Origin: Symsagittifera roscoffensis
Lineage: Eukaryota; Xenacoelomorpha; Acoela; Convolutidae
Direction: 5' to 3'
Length of the DNA: 64,000 bases
Assembly: GCF_963678635.1 (NCBI RefSeq)
Contig: NC_087064.1
Location: forward strand, 56,368,338-56,432,337
The translations under genes and the position numbers were made by a program. Shown here one piece after another: positions 40,810 through 50,188 of this stretch. The notes below the pieces were generated by a model. The model worked only from the letters and a program-made list of their open reading frames with translations. It did no database searches and was not told where the DNA came from. Positions within the stretch are counted from its first letter, which is position 1; every line of letters begins with the position of its first letter.

Positions 40810-40882
40810 CGCCCAACGTGGGGCTCGAACCCACGACCCTGGGATTAAGAGTCCCATGCTCTACCGACTGAGCTAGCCGGGC
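40810..40882 (-). tRNA. tRNA-Lys (CTT)
   Basis: Read on the minus strand this is a 73-nt cloverleaf: a seven-pair acceptor stem (GCCCGGC with GTTGGGC, including G-T pairs), D arm GCTC/GAGC, anticodon stem TGGGA/TCCCA with loop CTCTTAA (anticodon CTT), T arm GTGGG/CCCAC with GTTCGAGC-type loop, and discriminator G. It agrees with the standard animal tRNA-Lys(CTT). A TTTT terminator lies 4 nt downstream (AAAA on the plus strand at 40802-40805). It lies antisense inside the TAF5 intron. Its 5' flank (TTTAATTATTTTTACCGCCA) is homologous to that of the array copies in the WARS1 intron, so this locus is close to their ancestor. Confidence 0.95.
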
Positions 40883-40974
40883 TTGAAAGTTGCAGTTCTT
40901 TAATTATTTTTACCGCCATTTTCTATAGCAACCAGTTCTTAAAATTTTGATTTTGAATACTATAAGGATCGCCT

Positions 40975-41043
40975 ATCGTGGGGCTCGAGCTCACGACCCT
41001 TGGATTACGAGTCACATGCTCTACCGACTGAGCTAACCGTGCT
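40975..41043 (-). pseudogene. tRNA-Lys-derived pseudogene (nominal anticodon CGT)
   Basis: Clearly descended from tRNA-Lys(CTT), with TAGCTCAGTCGGTAGAGCAT intact, but the anticodon loop reads CTCGTAA and the anticodon stem has two mismatches. The acceptor stem is degenerate. Probably not functional. Confidence 0.8.
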
Positions 41044-41163
41044 CGGTGAGGAGGCATTTGATGGCATTAAACTAAATGGTTATAAAAACTCAGCTACATT
41101 TTTTTTGCATATACCGTTAGGTCCTTTAAATGTAAAAAAATGGATTTTTTCTTAATCTTTTAG

Positions 41164-41477
41164 GATCCAAAACGGGAGATGTCCTCATGTACGACATCCG
41201 ATCTTCAAAACTTCTCTGGAAAAGCAACCAGTTCTACCCTTCAACATCTAGCGTCTCAAAACTTTTTGCTGGTGCCGTCAAATCACTGGAGTTTTCAGAC
41301 GACAGTAAATCTCTGTACAGCTCTGGTATATCTGAAAAAGTTTGTTTTTGGGATTCAGATAATGGTCGACTCATGAACAAAGTAGAAAATGAAAATTGTG
41401 CGAGTGTATTTTGCAGTAGATACGAAAGCGTTGATACATTGAGCTTGGTCGCGTTACGGACATCTTGTTTAGAGTAA
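41164..41477 (+). CDS. TAF5: TAF5-like subunit, exon 2 (C-terminal WD40 repeats)
   Basis: Starts after the TTTTAG acceptor and encodes GSKTGDVLMYDIRSSKLLWK, completing the WD repeat begun in exon 1. A further repeat follows (FAGAVKSLEFSDDSKSLYSS, then KVCFWDSDNG), and then a tail ending at TAA 41475-41477. About six WD-type blades are recognisable in total, fewer and more diverged than the seven of human TAF5. AATAAA overlaps the stop (41476-41481) and occurs again at 41545-41550, so the 3' UTR is very short. Confidence 0.88.
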
Positions 41478-41550
41478 TAAATAATAATCTTCTTGTTTTA
41501 TCTGCTTTGTTAGTTTATCTGTTTAAAAATTGAAGTTTATCTTGAATAAA

Positions 41551-42797
41551 TTGATGTTTCTCTATTTCTAGAATTCAAAACTTAAGTCGGTAATTTTTTT
41601 TATACTTGTGTTGTTTAGTGTCGGACGTTCATCATTGCGGGTGAAAAATGTTGTTCACTCTTTGACTTCTCCAATTTCCCTCCCGCATCATAATTTTGGA
41701 TACTTTGCACTGCTTGAAAGTCATTTTAAAGGTTCATTTCGCCGGGCCAATAATTAAGTCCATTAACGTGAGTTTGAGTTCAAAATTGGTTTTTGATCTA
41801 GCTGGGGCGCTAGGCTACTGTTTATTAGACACTAGGATGAATGTTGTGAAACAGAAAAGAGCTCATTTTTTCCCCATTAAGAATGTGAATTTTGGTTTGA
41901 TGCTTCGCTTGAATGCGAATTTTAACTGTCCATGAGTTAAGTGATGTTTAACTTATTTCGGTTTGGTTTGTCTGTTTTTTCTGGAGGGTTTTTCGCTCAG
42001 TTTTTTTTTTCGCTTTAAAATCTTTTCTTGATAAGTTTACCTTCAATCTAATTTGCAAATGGAAGGAAAATTACGCTCTCAGATATTTCCAAAAATAGAT
42101 TTAAGTTTTTACAATTTTTAGGATGATAAAAAGCTAACAATTTGTGTTCAGCTTTCTAGCAATGAGTTTGTTTTCGCAAAACAGCGTCTTTCGGAAAAGG
42201 TTATTGAAATTCTGAAGTAATTCTAAAATATCTTCAAAAAACAATGCAAGTCGGTAGAAATGTGTTTTTTCGGCTTGCTCGAGTGCATCAACTCTTTCCT
42301 ATCTGTCTTCTGTCTGTTCCTATTTTTAAAAAAAACTTACGTTGCGGGGGGGGGGGGCTGGGAAAAGACTTGTATTATGTCAAAATGATACAGTATGCAG
42401 GGTTTTCTTTTTGCAAAAGTTAACATAATTTTCGGAGAAGTTTTAAATAGAAAATATTTTGGTTGTAGATTTTTGTTTATTTTTTTGTTCGAATGTGAAT
42501 TGAAGCGTCACTGAACAATATCTATGCGTAAAAGTTTTTGCTAAAACGTTTAATCTCGTGAAATAGTCTGACGTCTAATGTCAAAGCATGGCTAGCCCTA
42601 TGAGTACCCTAATGCCATGCTATCGAATGCCGGAATAAGACCGTTTAGGAAATCTACGCTGACGTCTGGGTTCCGCCCGGGTAGTGCTCCTAATATGCTG
42701 ATAAAAAAAGATCCCGGATCATTACTTTCACTTGAAATGAACGTCCAATAGACGGTTATCTGCTAGTTTTCGACTTTTTTTTTTTAATTGATCACGT
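41551..42797. other. Intergenic region with one unexplained open frame
   Basis: An open frame at 41696-41935 (79 codons, containing FAGPIIKSINVSLSSKLVFD and LGYCLLDTRMNVVKQKR) has beta-propeller-like character. I cannot assign it, and it starts at a non-ATG codon; it could be a chance frame or a decayed exon. A run of about 13 G lies near 42,345. Nothing else is recognised. Confidence 0.25.
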
Positions 42798-42805
42798 GAT
42801 TTTTT

Positions 42806-43024
42806 GGCTCTTTTTCACTTCCCCCCACCTTTCAAAATATCGATATTTATGTTTGTTTTAAGTGTTATTACGGTTAAATGCGTGATGTTACGCTGTAAAG
42901 TATGAAGAACAAATCTGTTCATAATTGTCAATTTGTTCACCATGCCAATTTTCATTGCATTATGACAACGTTAAATAAGGTTTTCAAAAATGCATTTGAA
43001 AGGGGGGGGAACTGGAAAAGAGCC
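42806..43024. mobile_element. MITE with 8-bp target-site duplication
   Basis: 219-bp element with terminal inverted repeats: GGCTCTTTTTCACTTCCCCC at the left and the near-complement of CAGTTCC...CTTTCAAA ending GGAAAAGAGCC at the right (about 30 bp with a few mismatches). It is flanked by GATTTTTT at 42798-42805 and 43025-43032, a perfect 8-bp duplication. It has no coding capacity. Eight-base duplications point to hAT-, P- or Merlin-type transposases; the termini alone do not decide. Confidence 0.8.
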
Positions 43025-43032
43025 GATTTTTT

Positions 43033-43810
43033 TGTCATGCAAACTGGCGTTATGATGACTTTTGATAAGTTATCTATTGATCAATTTTTCTCACATTGGG
43101 TCAAGTTTGTTAAAAATTGTCAATCATAACAGATTCTCGAAGTTCAAAGAGCTTTAACATGGTGTATTTTTTCTTCGAAGTTCAGAAGATGAAAAAAATT
43201 CAAAAAAAATGTCAATCTTTTTTTTGTCGTCTTGAGTTCATCGACGATTTTCCATCTGTGTTTTGGCTTTGTTTGTAACTTCCAACTGATGCTTGTGGGA
43301 TGCGGGGAACTAATCGATCAATCATATGGCCTAATATGAAAAAAAAATTAAAACATTTGAATTTTGAACATAAGGTCATTGTGTTCGGAATTGGTTGCTT
43401 AGGTAGTCTTAGTTCCAAGTTTCACGTAATGTGAACAAAGTTATAATCAAGTAAAAATTAACGGTATGACTTGGTAACAAATGCTAGTCTAAATGCTTCT
43501 TAGAAGCAAATACTCACTTCAGTGAAATCAGTAAGCATTCAATATTTGGATGATGATTTTCTGACTTGTCGTGACTTTTTCTTATTTAACTTACTCGGCC
43601 ATCAAATGCCTAGTTCTGCTTTTGGTTCAACTTTGTGGTATGCATATTTGGCTCTTTAACGTTGAATGGTACGATGCAACGATATATTACCACAAATCGA
43701 GATTCGTAAAGAATTCAATTTTGTACAATAACCAAGACAGATCGATCGTAAATACCAATAAGTCTTAACCATAATCAATTCTTAACTCATTTGTTTGATG
43801 TGACAAACAA
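43033..43810. other. Intergenic region upstream of tRNA-Arg and WARS1
   Basis: 43060-43200 shows the AGTTCAAAGAGCTTTAA-type dispersed repeat also present near 12,490 and 22,020. No gene is supported. Confidence 0.4.
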
Positions 43811-43883
43811 GCCCGCGTGGCCCAATGGATAAGGCGTCCGGCTCCTAACCGGAAGATTGCGAGTTCGAGTCTCGCCGCGGGTA
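43811..43883 (+). tRNA. tRNA-Arg (CCT)
   Basis: A complete 73-nt cloverleaf. The acceptor stem GCCCGCG pairs with CGCGGGT (terminal G-T), the D region contains GGCCCAATGGATAAGGC, anticodon stem TCCGG/CCGGA has loop CTCCTAA (anticodon CCT), and T stem GCGAG/CTCGC has loop TTCGAGT. Discriminator is A. It matches the animal tRNA-Arg(CCT) pattern, including AATGGATAAGGC. A T7 tract shortly downstream (CGTCTTTTTTTG, 43891-43901) can serve as Pol III terminator. It lies about 160 bp upstream of the WARS1 exon acceptor, either in the WARS1 5' region or in a 5' UTR intron. Confidence 0.95.
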
Positions 43884-44040
43884 TGCTTTCGTCTTTTTTT
43901 GAACCACTGCGACGATGCGAGCAAAAGCAAATAATCTAATTCTTGAGAATTATATGACTCTTGCTTTATCTTCTGGTAAATTTTTTCTGCAGCTGTGCTT
44001 GTCTATCGATTTTGAGCTAGATACTGATTTTATTTTTCAG

Positions 44041-44488
44041 GCGATAGATGGGCGATGTTGCTGTGGAGAGCAATGCGGCGATTTCAGAGGCTGTCGCTGA
44101 GTTGAACATGGATTCCAAGCCGTCGGTTCAAGATCCCACCGAGAATCCGACACCAAACGTCGCTGAAGATGACGATGAAGAAGATTTTGTGGATCCTTGG
44201 ACTGTCAAAACAACGTCGGCAAGAGGAATCGACAAAGCGAAACTTATCGAGAGGTTCGGGAGTTCTAAAATTGACCAGCCATTGCTGGAAAAATTAGAAG
44301 CAGTCACTGGAAAAAAGTGCCACAGGTTTTTGAGACGCGGTCTCTTCTTTTCACACCGGGATTTCAACTGGATTCTGTCGCGCTATGAGAAAGAAGAGCC
44401 ATTCTATCTATACACTGGAAGGGGTCCCAGCAGTGACTCGATGCATGTAGGACACCTGATTCCATTCGTGATGACAAAGTGGCTTCAG
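44041..44488 (+). CDS. WARS1: WARS1, first coding exon: cytoplasmic tryptophanyl-tRNA synthetase (residues 1-147)
   Basis: Tryptophanyl-tRNA synthetase is the class I enzyme that charges tRNA-Trp in the cytosol. The exon follows an acceptor at 44038-44040; 44041-44047 is 5' UTR and ATG is at 44048. An acidic N-terminal region without a WHEP domain is followed by DFVDPWTV, then [19 protein letters not shown], and the class I HIGH-type motif MHVGH at residues 132-136, within [18 protein letters not shown]. The exon ends in phase 0 at TKWLQ before donor GTGAGG (44489). This joins to exon 57494 to give [15 protein letters not shown], as in other animal enzymes. The KMSAS loop would lie on exons right of this window. 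Confidence 0.95.
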
Positions 44489-44635
44489 GTGAGGCGGCAT
44501 TATTCCCTTTGAAGAAACAAAACAAATCATGTAATTCTAGTGATAATTTATTGTAAGCCAAGCCAATCTTCCACATTTTCAGCTCCAAAGTGCGATCGAA
44601 TTTCCTGAAAGCGGGCTCATAAAAGTTAATTTCGC

Positions 44636-45326
44636 GGCTCTTTTCCAGTTCCTCCCTTTCAAATTCAATTTTGAGAAGTTTATTTAACGTTGTCATAATG
44701 CAATGAAATTTGGCGTGGTGAACTAATCGACAACTGTGAACAGATTTTTGTTCCGAGTTTCGATACGAAAGTAACGGAATATTTGTGCTCGGGGTGGGTT
44801 TTTCTTCAGACAAATTTCGACTTTTTAACTAGCCATTTTTGACGGATTTTTTTAAATATCATTTAAAAGTTATTGCTGTCCTAAGCTTAAATTTGAAAAA
44901 ATATTTCACCTGTGATCATTTTTTGTAAAGTTATGAGGGTTTAAAGATCGCCATTTTGACCAATTTGGGACAATTAACGCGCGATATATTTCGCGCTATT
45001 AATGCGTAAGCGGAGATTTAATCCGTCTTAGAAATTGTTCCAAATGGCGTGTGGGGGAATGGGTTGTACTTTATATGGCGTGTGGGGGAATGATTTTCAA
45101 AAAAAACTCAATTTTAGAGAAAAAAAATTCATTTCAATTTATTAGATTTTTTTCTCATGTTACTCCATAAACCTTAAAAGGCAGTCGGAACATTCAGAGC
45201 TTTGCCCTGATACAAGCAGTCTTGTTTCTTTATACTTTACAGCGTATTATCACGCATTTAGCCGTAATAACACGTGAAACAAACATAAAACTCGATGAGA
45301 GGGGGTGGGGAAGCTGGAAAAGAGCC
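44636..45326. mobile_element. MITE interrupted by ~470 bp (copied at 47451-48141)
   Basis: The left part (GGCTCTTTTCCAGTTCCTCC onwards) and right part (to AGCTGGAAAAGAGCC) are together the inverted equivalent of the intact element at 42806-43024. About 470 bp of unrelated sequence separates the halves. Flanks AATTTCGC (44628-44635) and AATTTTGC (45327-45334) form an 8-bp target duplication with one mismatch. Confidence 0.7.
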
Positions 45327-45420
45327 AATTTTGCTCCTCTGGCAATTTACTATTTTGTTCGTGTTGTCTAAATATTTGCAAACAAGTTCAAAATGTCACA
45401 ATAGAATCCACAAAACTATT

Positions 45421-45493
45421 CGCCAATCGTGGGGCTCGAACCCACAACCCTGGGATTTACAGTTCCATGCTCTACCGACTGAGCTAGCCGGGC
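45421..45493 (-). pseudogene. tRNA-Lys-derived relic with GTA (Tyr) anticodon (copied at 48236-48308)
   Basis: The body is tRNA-Lys (TAGCTCAGTCGGTAGAGCAT and an intact T arm), but the anticodon loop is CTGTAAA, nominal anticodon GTA. The anticodon stem has one mismatch and the acceptor stem two (positions 4-69 and 6-67). Probably not charged normally, if expressed at all. Confidence 0.8.
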
Positions 45494-45725
45494 TTACGGT
45501 AGTTCTTTTTGTCAATATGAGCTGAATAACATGGGGCTCGAAACCTCAACCCTGGATATATGAGGTTAAAATTGACGCTTATTTGAGGCGGGGTAAGGAA
45601 AAAGCCCTTGGAATATTCGATTGGGGGAAAGGAAAAAAAGTTTTTCGAAGTCTCGATTCCTGAATTTTTATACCGTTATTTTTGTCAAGAAATATTTCAA
45701 AATATCCTAATATGGAAGAAAAATG

Positions 45726-45929
45726 GGCTCTTTTTCCTTTTCCTCCCCATCTGCAACTTTTTATATTTGAAGTTAATGTTCACTTTGTCCGATTGTTATG
45801 AAAATTGACATGCAGACTAATTAGGCCATGATAAACAATATTGGTCTTCATAATTAACCTTGTAAAACCACACGTTAGACCATAAAATTCATGTTTGCGT
45901 GAGGTGAGGGGGGGGAAGGAAAAAGAGCC
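45726..45929. mobile_element. MITE type A of the array, first copy (TSD GAAAAATG)
   Basis: 204 bp, from GGCTCTTTTTCCTTTTCCTC to GGAAGGAAAAAGAGCC, flanked by perfect 8-bp GAAAAATG at 45718-45725 and 45930-45937. It recurs in every array unit, so it was inserted before amplification. Confidence 0.85.
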
Positions 45930-45961
45930 GAAAAATGTTGCATTGGGTTGCAATTTAAGGG

Positions 45962-46033
45962 GCCCAATGTGGGGTTCGAACTCGCGACCCTGGGATAATG
46001 AGTACCCTTCTATATCGTCAGAGCTAGCCGGGC
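45962..46033 (-). pseudogene. Degenerate tRNA-like sequence with CAT anticodon, copy 1
   Basis: Derived from the same tRNA-Lys body (GCCCGGCTAGCTC at the 5' end, GGGTTCGAAC-type T loop), but the D stem no longer pairs and the anticodon stem has two mismatches. Loop CTCATTA gives nominal anticodon CAT. Further copies lie at 46911, 48779, 49731, 50674, 51619, 52559, 53501, 54449, 55390 and 56337 (each 72 nt). Confidence 0.8.
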
Positions 46034-46082
46034 TAATTACGTTGTCTTTAACATGTTTACATTTTCATCCATATACAGAAAG

Positions 46083-46290
46083 AGCTCTTTTTCCTTTCCC
46101 CCCACCTGCAAATTTTTATATTTAAAGTTACTGTTCGCTTCTTCCGATTGTCATGAAAATTGACATGAAGATTAATTAGGCCATGACAAACATATTTGGT
46201 CTTCATAATTAACCTTGTAAAACCACTCGTTAGAGCATACATTTCATGTTTGAGTGAGGTGGGGGGGGGGGGGGGGGAGGAAAAAGAGCC
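46083..46290. mobile_element. MITE type B of the array, first copy (TSD ACAGAAAG/ATAGAAAG)
   Basis: 208 bp, from AGCTCTTTTTCCTTTCCCCC to GGAGGAAAAAGAGCC, with flanks ACAGAAAG (46075-46082) and ATAGAAAG (46291-46298). The paralogous unoccupied site is visible at 46471-46500 (CCATATAAAGAAAGAGATTT then CAATTTCCTAATATGG), with one copy of the target. Confidence 0.8.
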
Positions 46291-46351
46291 ATAGAAAGAG
46301 TTCAATTTCCTAATATGGAAGAAATTTGTTGCATCCGGTTGCAATACATGG

Positions 46352-46424
46352 CGCCCAACGTGGGGCTCGAACCCACGACCCTGGGATTAAGAGTCCCATG
46401 CTCTACCGACTGAGCTAGCCGGGT
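46352..46424 (-). tRNA. tRNA-Lys (CTT)-like, array copy 1
   Basis: Identical to the TAF5-intron tRNA-Lys(CTT) except that position 1 is A instead of G, giving an A-C mismatch at the end of the acceptor stem. D, anticodon and T arms are perfect. Genomic CCA follows the discriminator G (TGGC on the plus strand at 46349-46352). No TTTT terminator occurs until about 60-70 nt downstream, inside the adjacent MITE. It could be a transcribed gene, but the missing terminator and the mismatch make a pseudogene more likely. Confidence 0.7.
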
Positions 46425-46910
46425 TTGTAAAATTTAAGTCTTTAATTGTTTTACCGCCATTTTCGTCCATATAAAGAAAGAGATTTCAATTTCCTAATAT
46501 GGAAGAAATTAGTTAAAATTGACGCTTATTTGAGGCGGGGTAAGGAAAAAGCCCTTGGAATATTCGATTGGGGGAAAGGAAAAAAGTTTTTCGAAGTCTC
46601 GATTCCTGAATTTTTATACCGTTATTTTTGTCAAGAAATATTTCAAAATATCCTAATATGGAAGAAAAATGGGCTCTTTTTCCTTTTCCTCCCCATCTGC
46701 AACTTTTTATATTTGAAGTTACTGTTCACTTTGTCCGATTGTTATAAAAATTGACATGCAGACTAATTAGGCCATGATAAACAATATTGGTCTTCATAAT
46801 TAACCTTGTAAAACCACACGTTAGACCATAAAATTCATGTTTGCGTGAGGTGAGGGGGGGGGGGAAGGAAAAAGAGCCGAAAAATGTTGCATTGGGTTGC
46901 AATTTAAGGG

Positions 46911-46982
46911 GCCCAATGTGGGGTTTGAACTCGCGACCCTGGGATAATGAGTACCCTTCTATATCGTCAGAGCTAGCCGGGC
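46911..46982 (-). pseudogene. CAT tRNA-like sequence, copy 2
   Basis: As copy 1, with one extra substitution in the T loop (GGGTTTGAAC on the plus strand). Confidence 0.75.
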
Positions 46983-47110
46983 TAATTACGTTGTCTTTAA
47001 CATGTTTACATTTTCATCCATATACAGAAAGAGCTCTTTTTCCTTTCCCCCCACCTGCAAATTTTTATATTTAAAGTTACTGTTCGCTTCTTCCGATTGT
47101 CATGAAAATT

Positions 47111-47303
47111 AGAAGCAGTCACTGGAAAAAAGTGCCACAGGTTTTTGAGACGCGGTCTCTTCTTTTCACACCGGGATTTCAACTGGATTCTGTCGCGCTA
47201 TGAGAAAGGAGAGCCATTCTATCTATACACTGGAAGGGGTCCCAGCAGTGACTCGATGCATGTAGGACACCTGATTCCATTCGTGATGACAAAGTGGCTT
47301 CAG
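47111..47303 (+). pseudogene. Partial duplicate of the first WARS1 coding exon (pseudo-exon)
   Basis: 193 nt matching 44296-44488, from codons EAVTG onwards through the HIGH-type motif MHVGH to the GTGAGG donor. One substitution at 47209 changes Glu to Gly (RYEKGEPFY). The upstream half of the exon and its acceptor are missing. A cryptic AG at 47111-47112 with a pyrimidine-rich stretch before it would join in the wrong phase after the phase-0 donor at 44488, so use of this copy would shift the WARS1 frame. Confidence 0.92.
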
Positions 47304-48235
47304 GTGAGGCGGCATTATTCCCTTTGAAGAAACAAAACAAATCATGTAATTCTAGTGATAATTTATTGTAAGCCAAGCCAATCTTCCACATTTTCAGCTC
47401 CAAAGTGCGATCGAATTTCCTGAAAGCGGGCTCATAAAAGTTAATTTCGCGGCTCTTTTCCAGTTCCTCCCTTTCAAATTCAATTTTGAGAAGTTTATTT
47501 AACGTTGTCATAATGCAATGAAATTTGGCGTGGTGAACTAATCGACAACTGTGAACAGATTTTTGTTCCGAGTTTCGATACGAAAGTAACGGAATATTTG
47601 TGCTCGGGGTGGGTTTTTCTTCAGACAAATTTCGACTTTTTAACTAGCCATTTTTGACGGATTTTTTTAAATATCATTTAAAAGTTATTGCTGTCCTAAG
47701 CTTAAATTTGAAAAGATATTTCACCTGTGATCATTTTTTGTAAAGTTATGAGGGTTTAAAGATCGCCATTTTGACCAATTTGGGACAATTAACGCGCGAT
47801 ATATTTCGCGCTATTAATGCGTAAGCGGAGATTTAATCCGTCTTAGAAATTGTTCCAAATGGCGTGTGGGGGAATGGGTTGTACTTTATATGGCGTGTGG
47901 GGGAATGATTTTCAAAAAAAACTCAATTTTAGAGAAAAAAAATTCATTTCAATTTATTAGATTTTTTTCTCATGTTACTCCATAAACCTTAAAAGGCAGT
48001 CGGAACATTCAGAGCTTTGCCCTGATACAAGCAGTCTTGTTTCTTTATACTTTACAGCGTATTATCACGCATTTAGCCGTAATAACACGTGAAACAAACA
48101 TAAAACTCGATGAGAGGGGGTGGGGAAGCTGGAAAAGAGCCAATTTTGCTCCTCTGGCAATTTACTATTTTGTTCGCGTTGTCTAAATATTTGCAAACAA
48201 GTTCAAAATGTCACAATAGAATCCACAAAACTATT

Positions 48236-48308
48236 CGCCAATCGTGGGGCTCGAACCCACAACCCTGGGATTTACAGTTCCATGCTCTACCGACTGAGCT
48301 AGCCGGGC
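48236..48308 (-). pseudogene. tRNA-Lys-derived relic with GTA anticodon, second copy
   Basis: Same sequence as 45421-45493, carried by the 2,815-bp duplication. Confidence 0.8.
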
Positions 48309-48778
48309 TTACGGTAGTTCTTTTTGTCAATATGAGCTGAATAACATGGGGCTCGAAACCTCAACCCTGGATATATGAGGTTAAAATTGACGCTTATTTG
48401 AGGCGGGGTAAGGAAAAAGCCCTTGGAATATTCGATTGGGGGAAAGGAAAAAAAGTTTTTCGAAGTCTCGATTCCTGAATTTTTATACCGTTATTTTTGT
48501 CAAGAAATATTTCAAAATATCCTAATATGGAAGAAAAATGGGCTCTTTTTCCTTTTCCTCCCCATCTGCAACTTTTTATATTTGAAGTTACTGTTCACTT
48601 TGTCCGATTGTTATGAAAATTGACATGCAGACTAATTAGGCCATGATAAACAATATTGGTCTTCATAATTAACCTTGTAAAACCACACGTTAGACCATAA
48701 AATTCATGTTTGCGTGAGGTGAGGGGGGGGGGAAGGAAAAAGAGCCGAAAAATGTTGCATTGGGTTGCAATTTAAGGG

Positions 48779-48850
48779 GCCCAATGTGGGGTTCGAACTC
48801 GCGACCCTGGGATAATGAGTACCCTTCTATATCGTCAGAGCTAGCCGGGC
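48779..48850 (-). pseudogene. CAT tRNA-like sequence, copy 3
   Basis: As copy 1. Confidence 0.75.
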
Positions 48851-49169
48851 TATTTACGTTGTCTTTAACATGTTTACATTTTCATCCATATACAGAAAGA
48901 GCTCTTTTTCCTTTCCCCCCACCTGCAAATTTTTATATTTAAAGTTACTGTTCGCTTCTTCCGATTGTCATGAAAATTGACATGAAGACTAATTAGGCCA
49001 TGACAAACATATTTGGTCTTCATAATTAACCTTGTAAAACCACTCGTTAGAGCATACATTTCATGTTTGAGTGAGGTGGGGGGGGGGGGGGGGGGAGGAA
49101 AAAGAGCCATAGAAAGAGTTCAATTTCCTAATATGGAAGAAATTTGTTGCATCCGGTTGCAATACATGG

Positions 49170-49242
49170 CGCCCAACGTGGGGCTCGAACCCACGACCCT
49201 GGGATTAAGAGTCCCATGCTCTACCGACTGAGCTAGCCGGGT
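49170..49242 (-). tRNA. tRNA-Lys (CTT)-like, array copy 2
   Basis: Same sequence and flanks as array copy 1. Confidence 0.7.
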
Positions 49243-49730
49243 TTGTAAAATTTAAGTCTTTAATTGTTTTACCGCCATTTTCGTCCATATAAAGAAGAGA
49301 TTTCAATTTCCTAATATGGAAGAAATTAGTTAAAATTGACGCTTATTTGAGGCGGGGTAAGGAAAAAGCCCTTGGAATATTCGATTGGGGGAAAGGAAAA
49401 AAAAAGTTTTTCGAAGTCTCGATTCCTGAATTTTTATACCGTTATTTTTGTCAAGAAATATTTCAAAATATCCTAATATGGAAGAAAAATGGGCTCTTTT
49501 TCCTTTTCCTCCCCATCTGCAACTTTTTATATTTGAAGTTACTGTTCACTTTGTCCGATTGTTATGAAAATTGACATGCAGACTAATTAGGCCATGATAA
49601 ACAATATTGGTCTTCATAATTAACCTTGTAAAACCACACGTTAGACCATAAAATTCATGTTTGCGTGAGGTGAGGGGGGGGGGGAAGGAAAAAGAGCCGA
49701 AAAATGTTGCATTGGGTTGCAATTTAAGGG

Positions 49731-49802
49731 GCCCAATGTGGGGTTCGAACTCGCGACCCTGGGATAATGAGTACCCTTCTATATCGTCAGAGCTAGCCGG
49801 GC
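49731..49802 (-). pseudogene. CAT tRNA-like sequence, copy 4
   Basis: As copy 1. Confidence 0.75.
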
Positions 49803-50115
49803 TAATTACGTTGTCTTTAACATGTTTACATTTTCATCCATATACAGAAAGAGCTCTTTTTCCTTTCCCCCCACCTGCAAATTTTTATATTTAAAGTTAC
49901 TGTTCGCTTCTTCCGATTGTCATGAAAATTGACATGAAGACTAATTAGGCCATGACAAACATATTTGGTCTTCATAATTAACCTTGTAAAACCACTCGTT
50001 AGAGCATACATTTCATGTTTGAGTGAGGTGGGGGGGGGGGGAGGAAAAAGAGCCATAGAAAGAGTTCAATTTCCTAATATGGAAGAAATTTGTTGCATCC
50101 GGTTGCAATACATGG

Positions 50116-50188
50116 CGCCCAACGTGGGGCTCGAACCCACGACCCTGGGATTAAGAGTCCCATGCTCTACCGACTGAGCTAGCCGGGT
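50116..50188 (-). tRNA. tRNA-Lys (CTT)-like, array copy 3
   Basis: Same sequence and flanks as array copy 1. Confidence 0.7.

Larger units (their letters stand above)
40323..41163 (+). other. TAF5: TAF5 intron (841 bp)
   Basis: Donor GTAAGTTAT at 40323 and acceptor TTAATCTTTTAG ending at 41163. Phase 1 on both sides restores a glycine codon (SVG then SKTGDVLMYD). It contains a tRNA-Lys gene and a related pseudogene on the opposite strand, plus a tRNA-like remnant on the same strand. Confidence 0.88.
44296..49925. repeat. 2,815-bp tandem duplication including part of a WARS1 exon
   Basis: 44296-47110 is repeated from 47111 with landmarks 2,815 bp apart (44364/47179, 45295/48110, 45608/48423), drifting a few bp later through G-run length changes. 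The join at 47104-47110 lies in GAAAATT, shared by the MITE sequence (TGTCATGAAAATTGACATG) and the exon (GGAAAAATTAGAAGC), which points to recombination at this microhomology. Confidence 0.92.

Noticed and set aside
44364-44813. 149-codon minus-strand frame opposite the WARS1 exon, repeated at 47179-47628
   Set aside because: It is a shadow of the WARS1 exon plus MITE sequence; no family resemblance.
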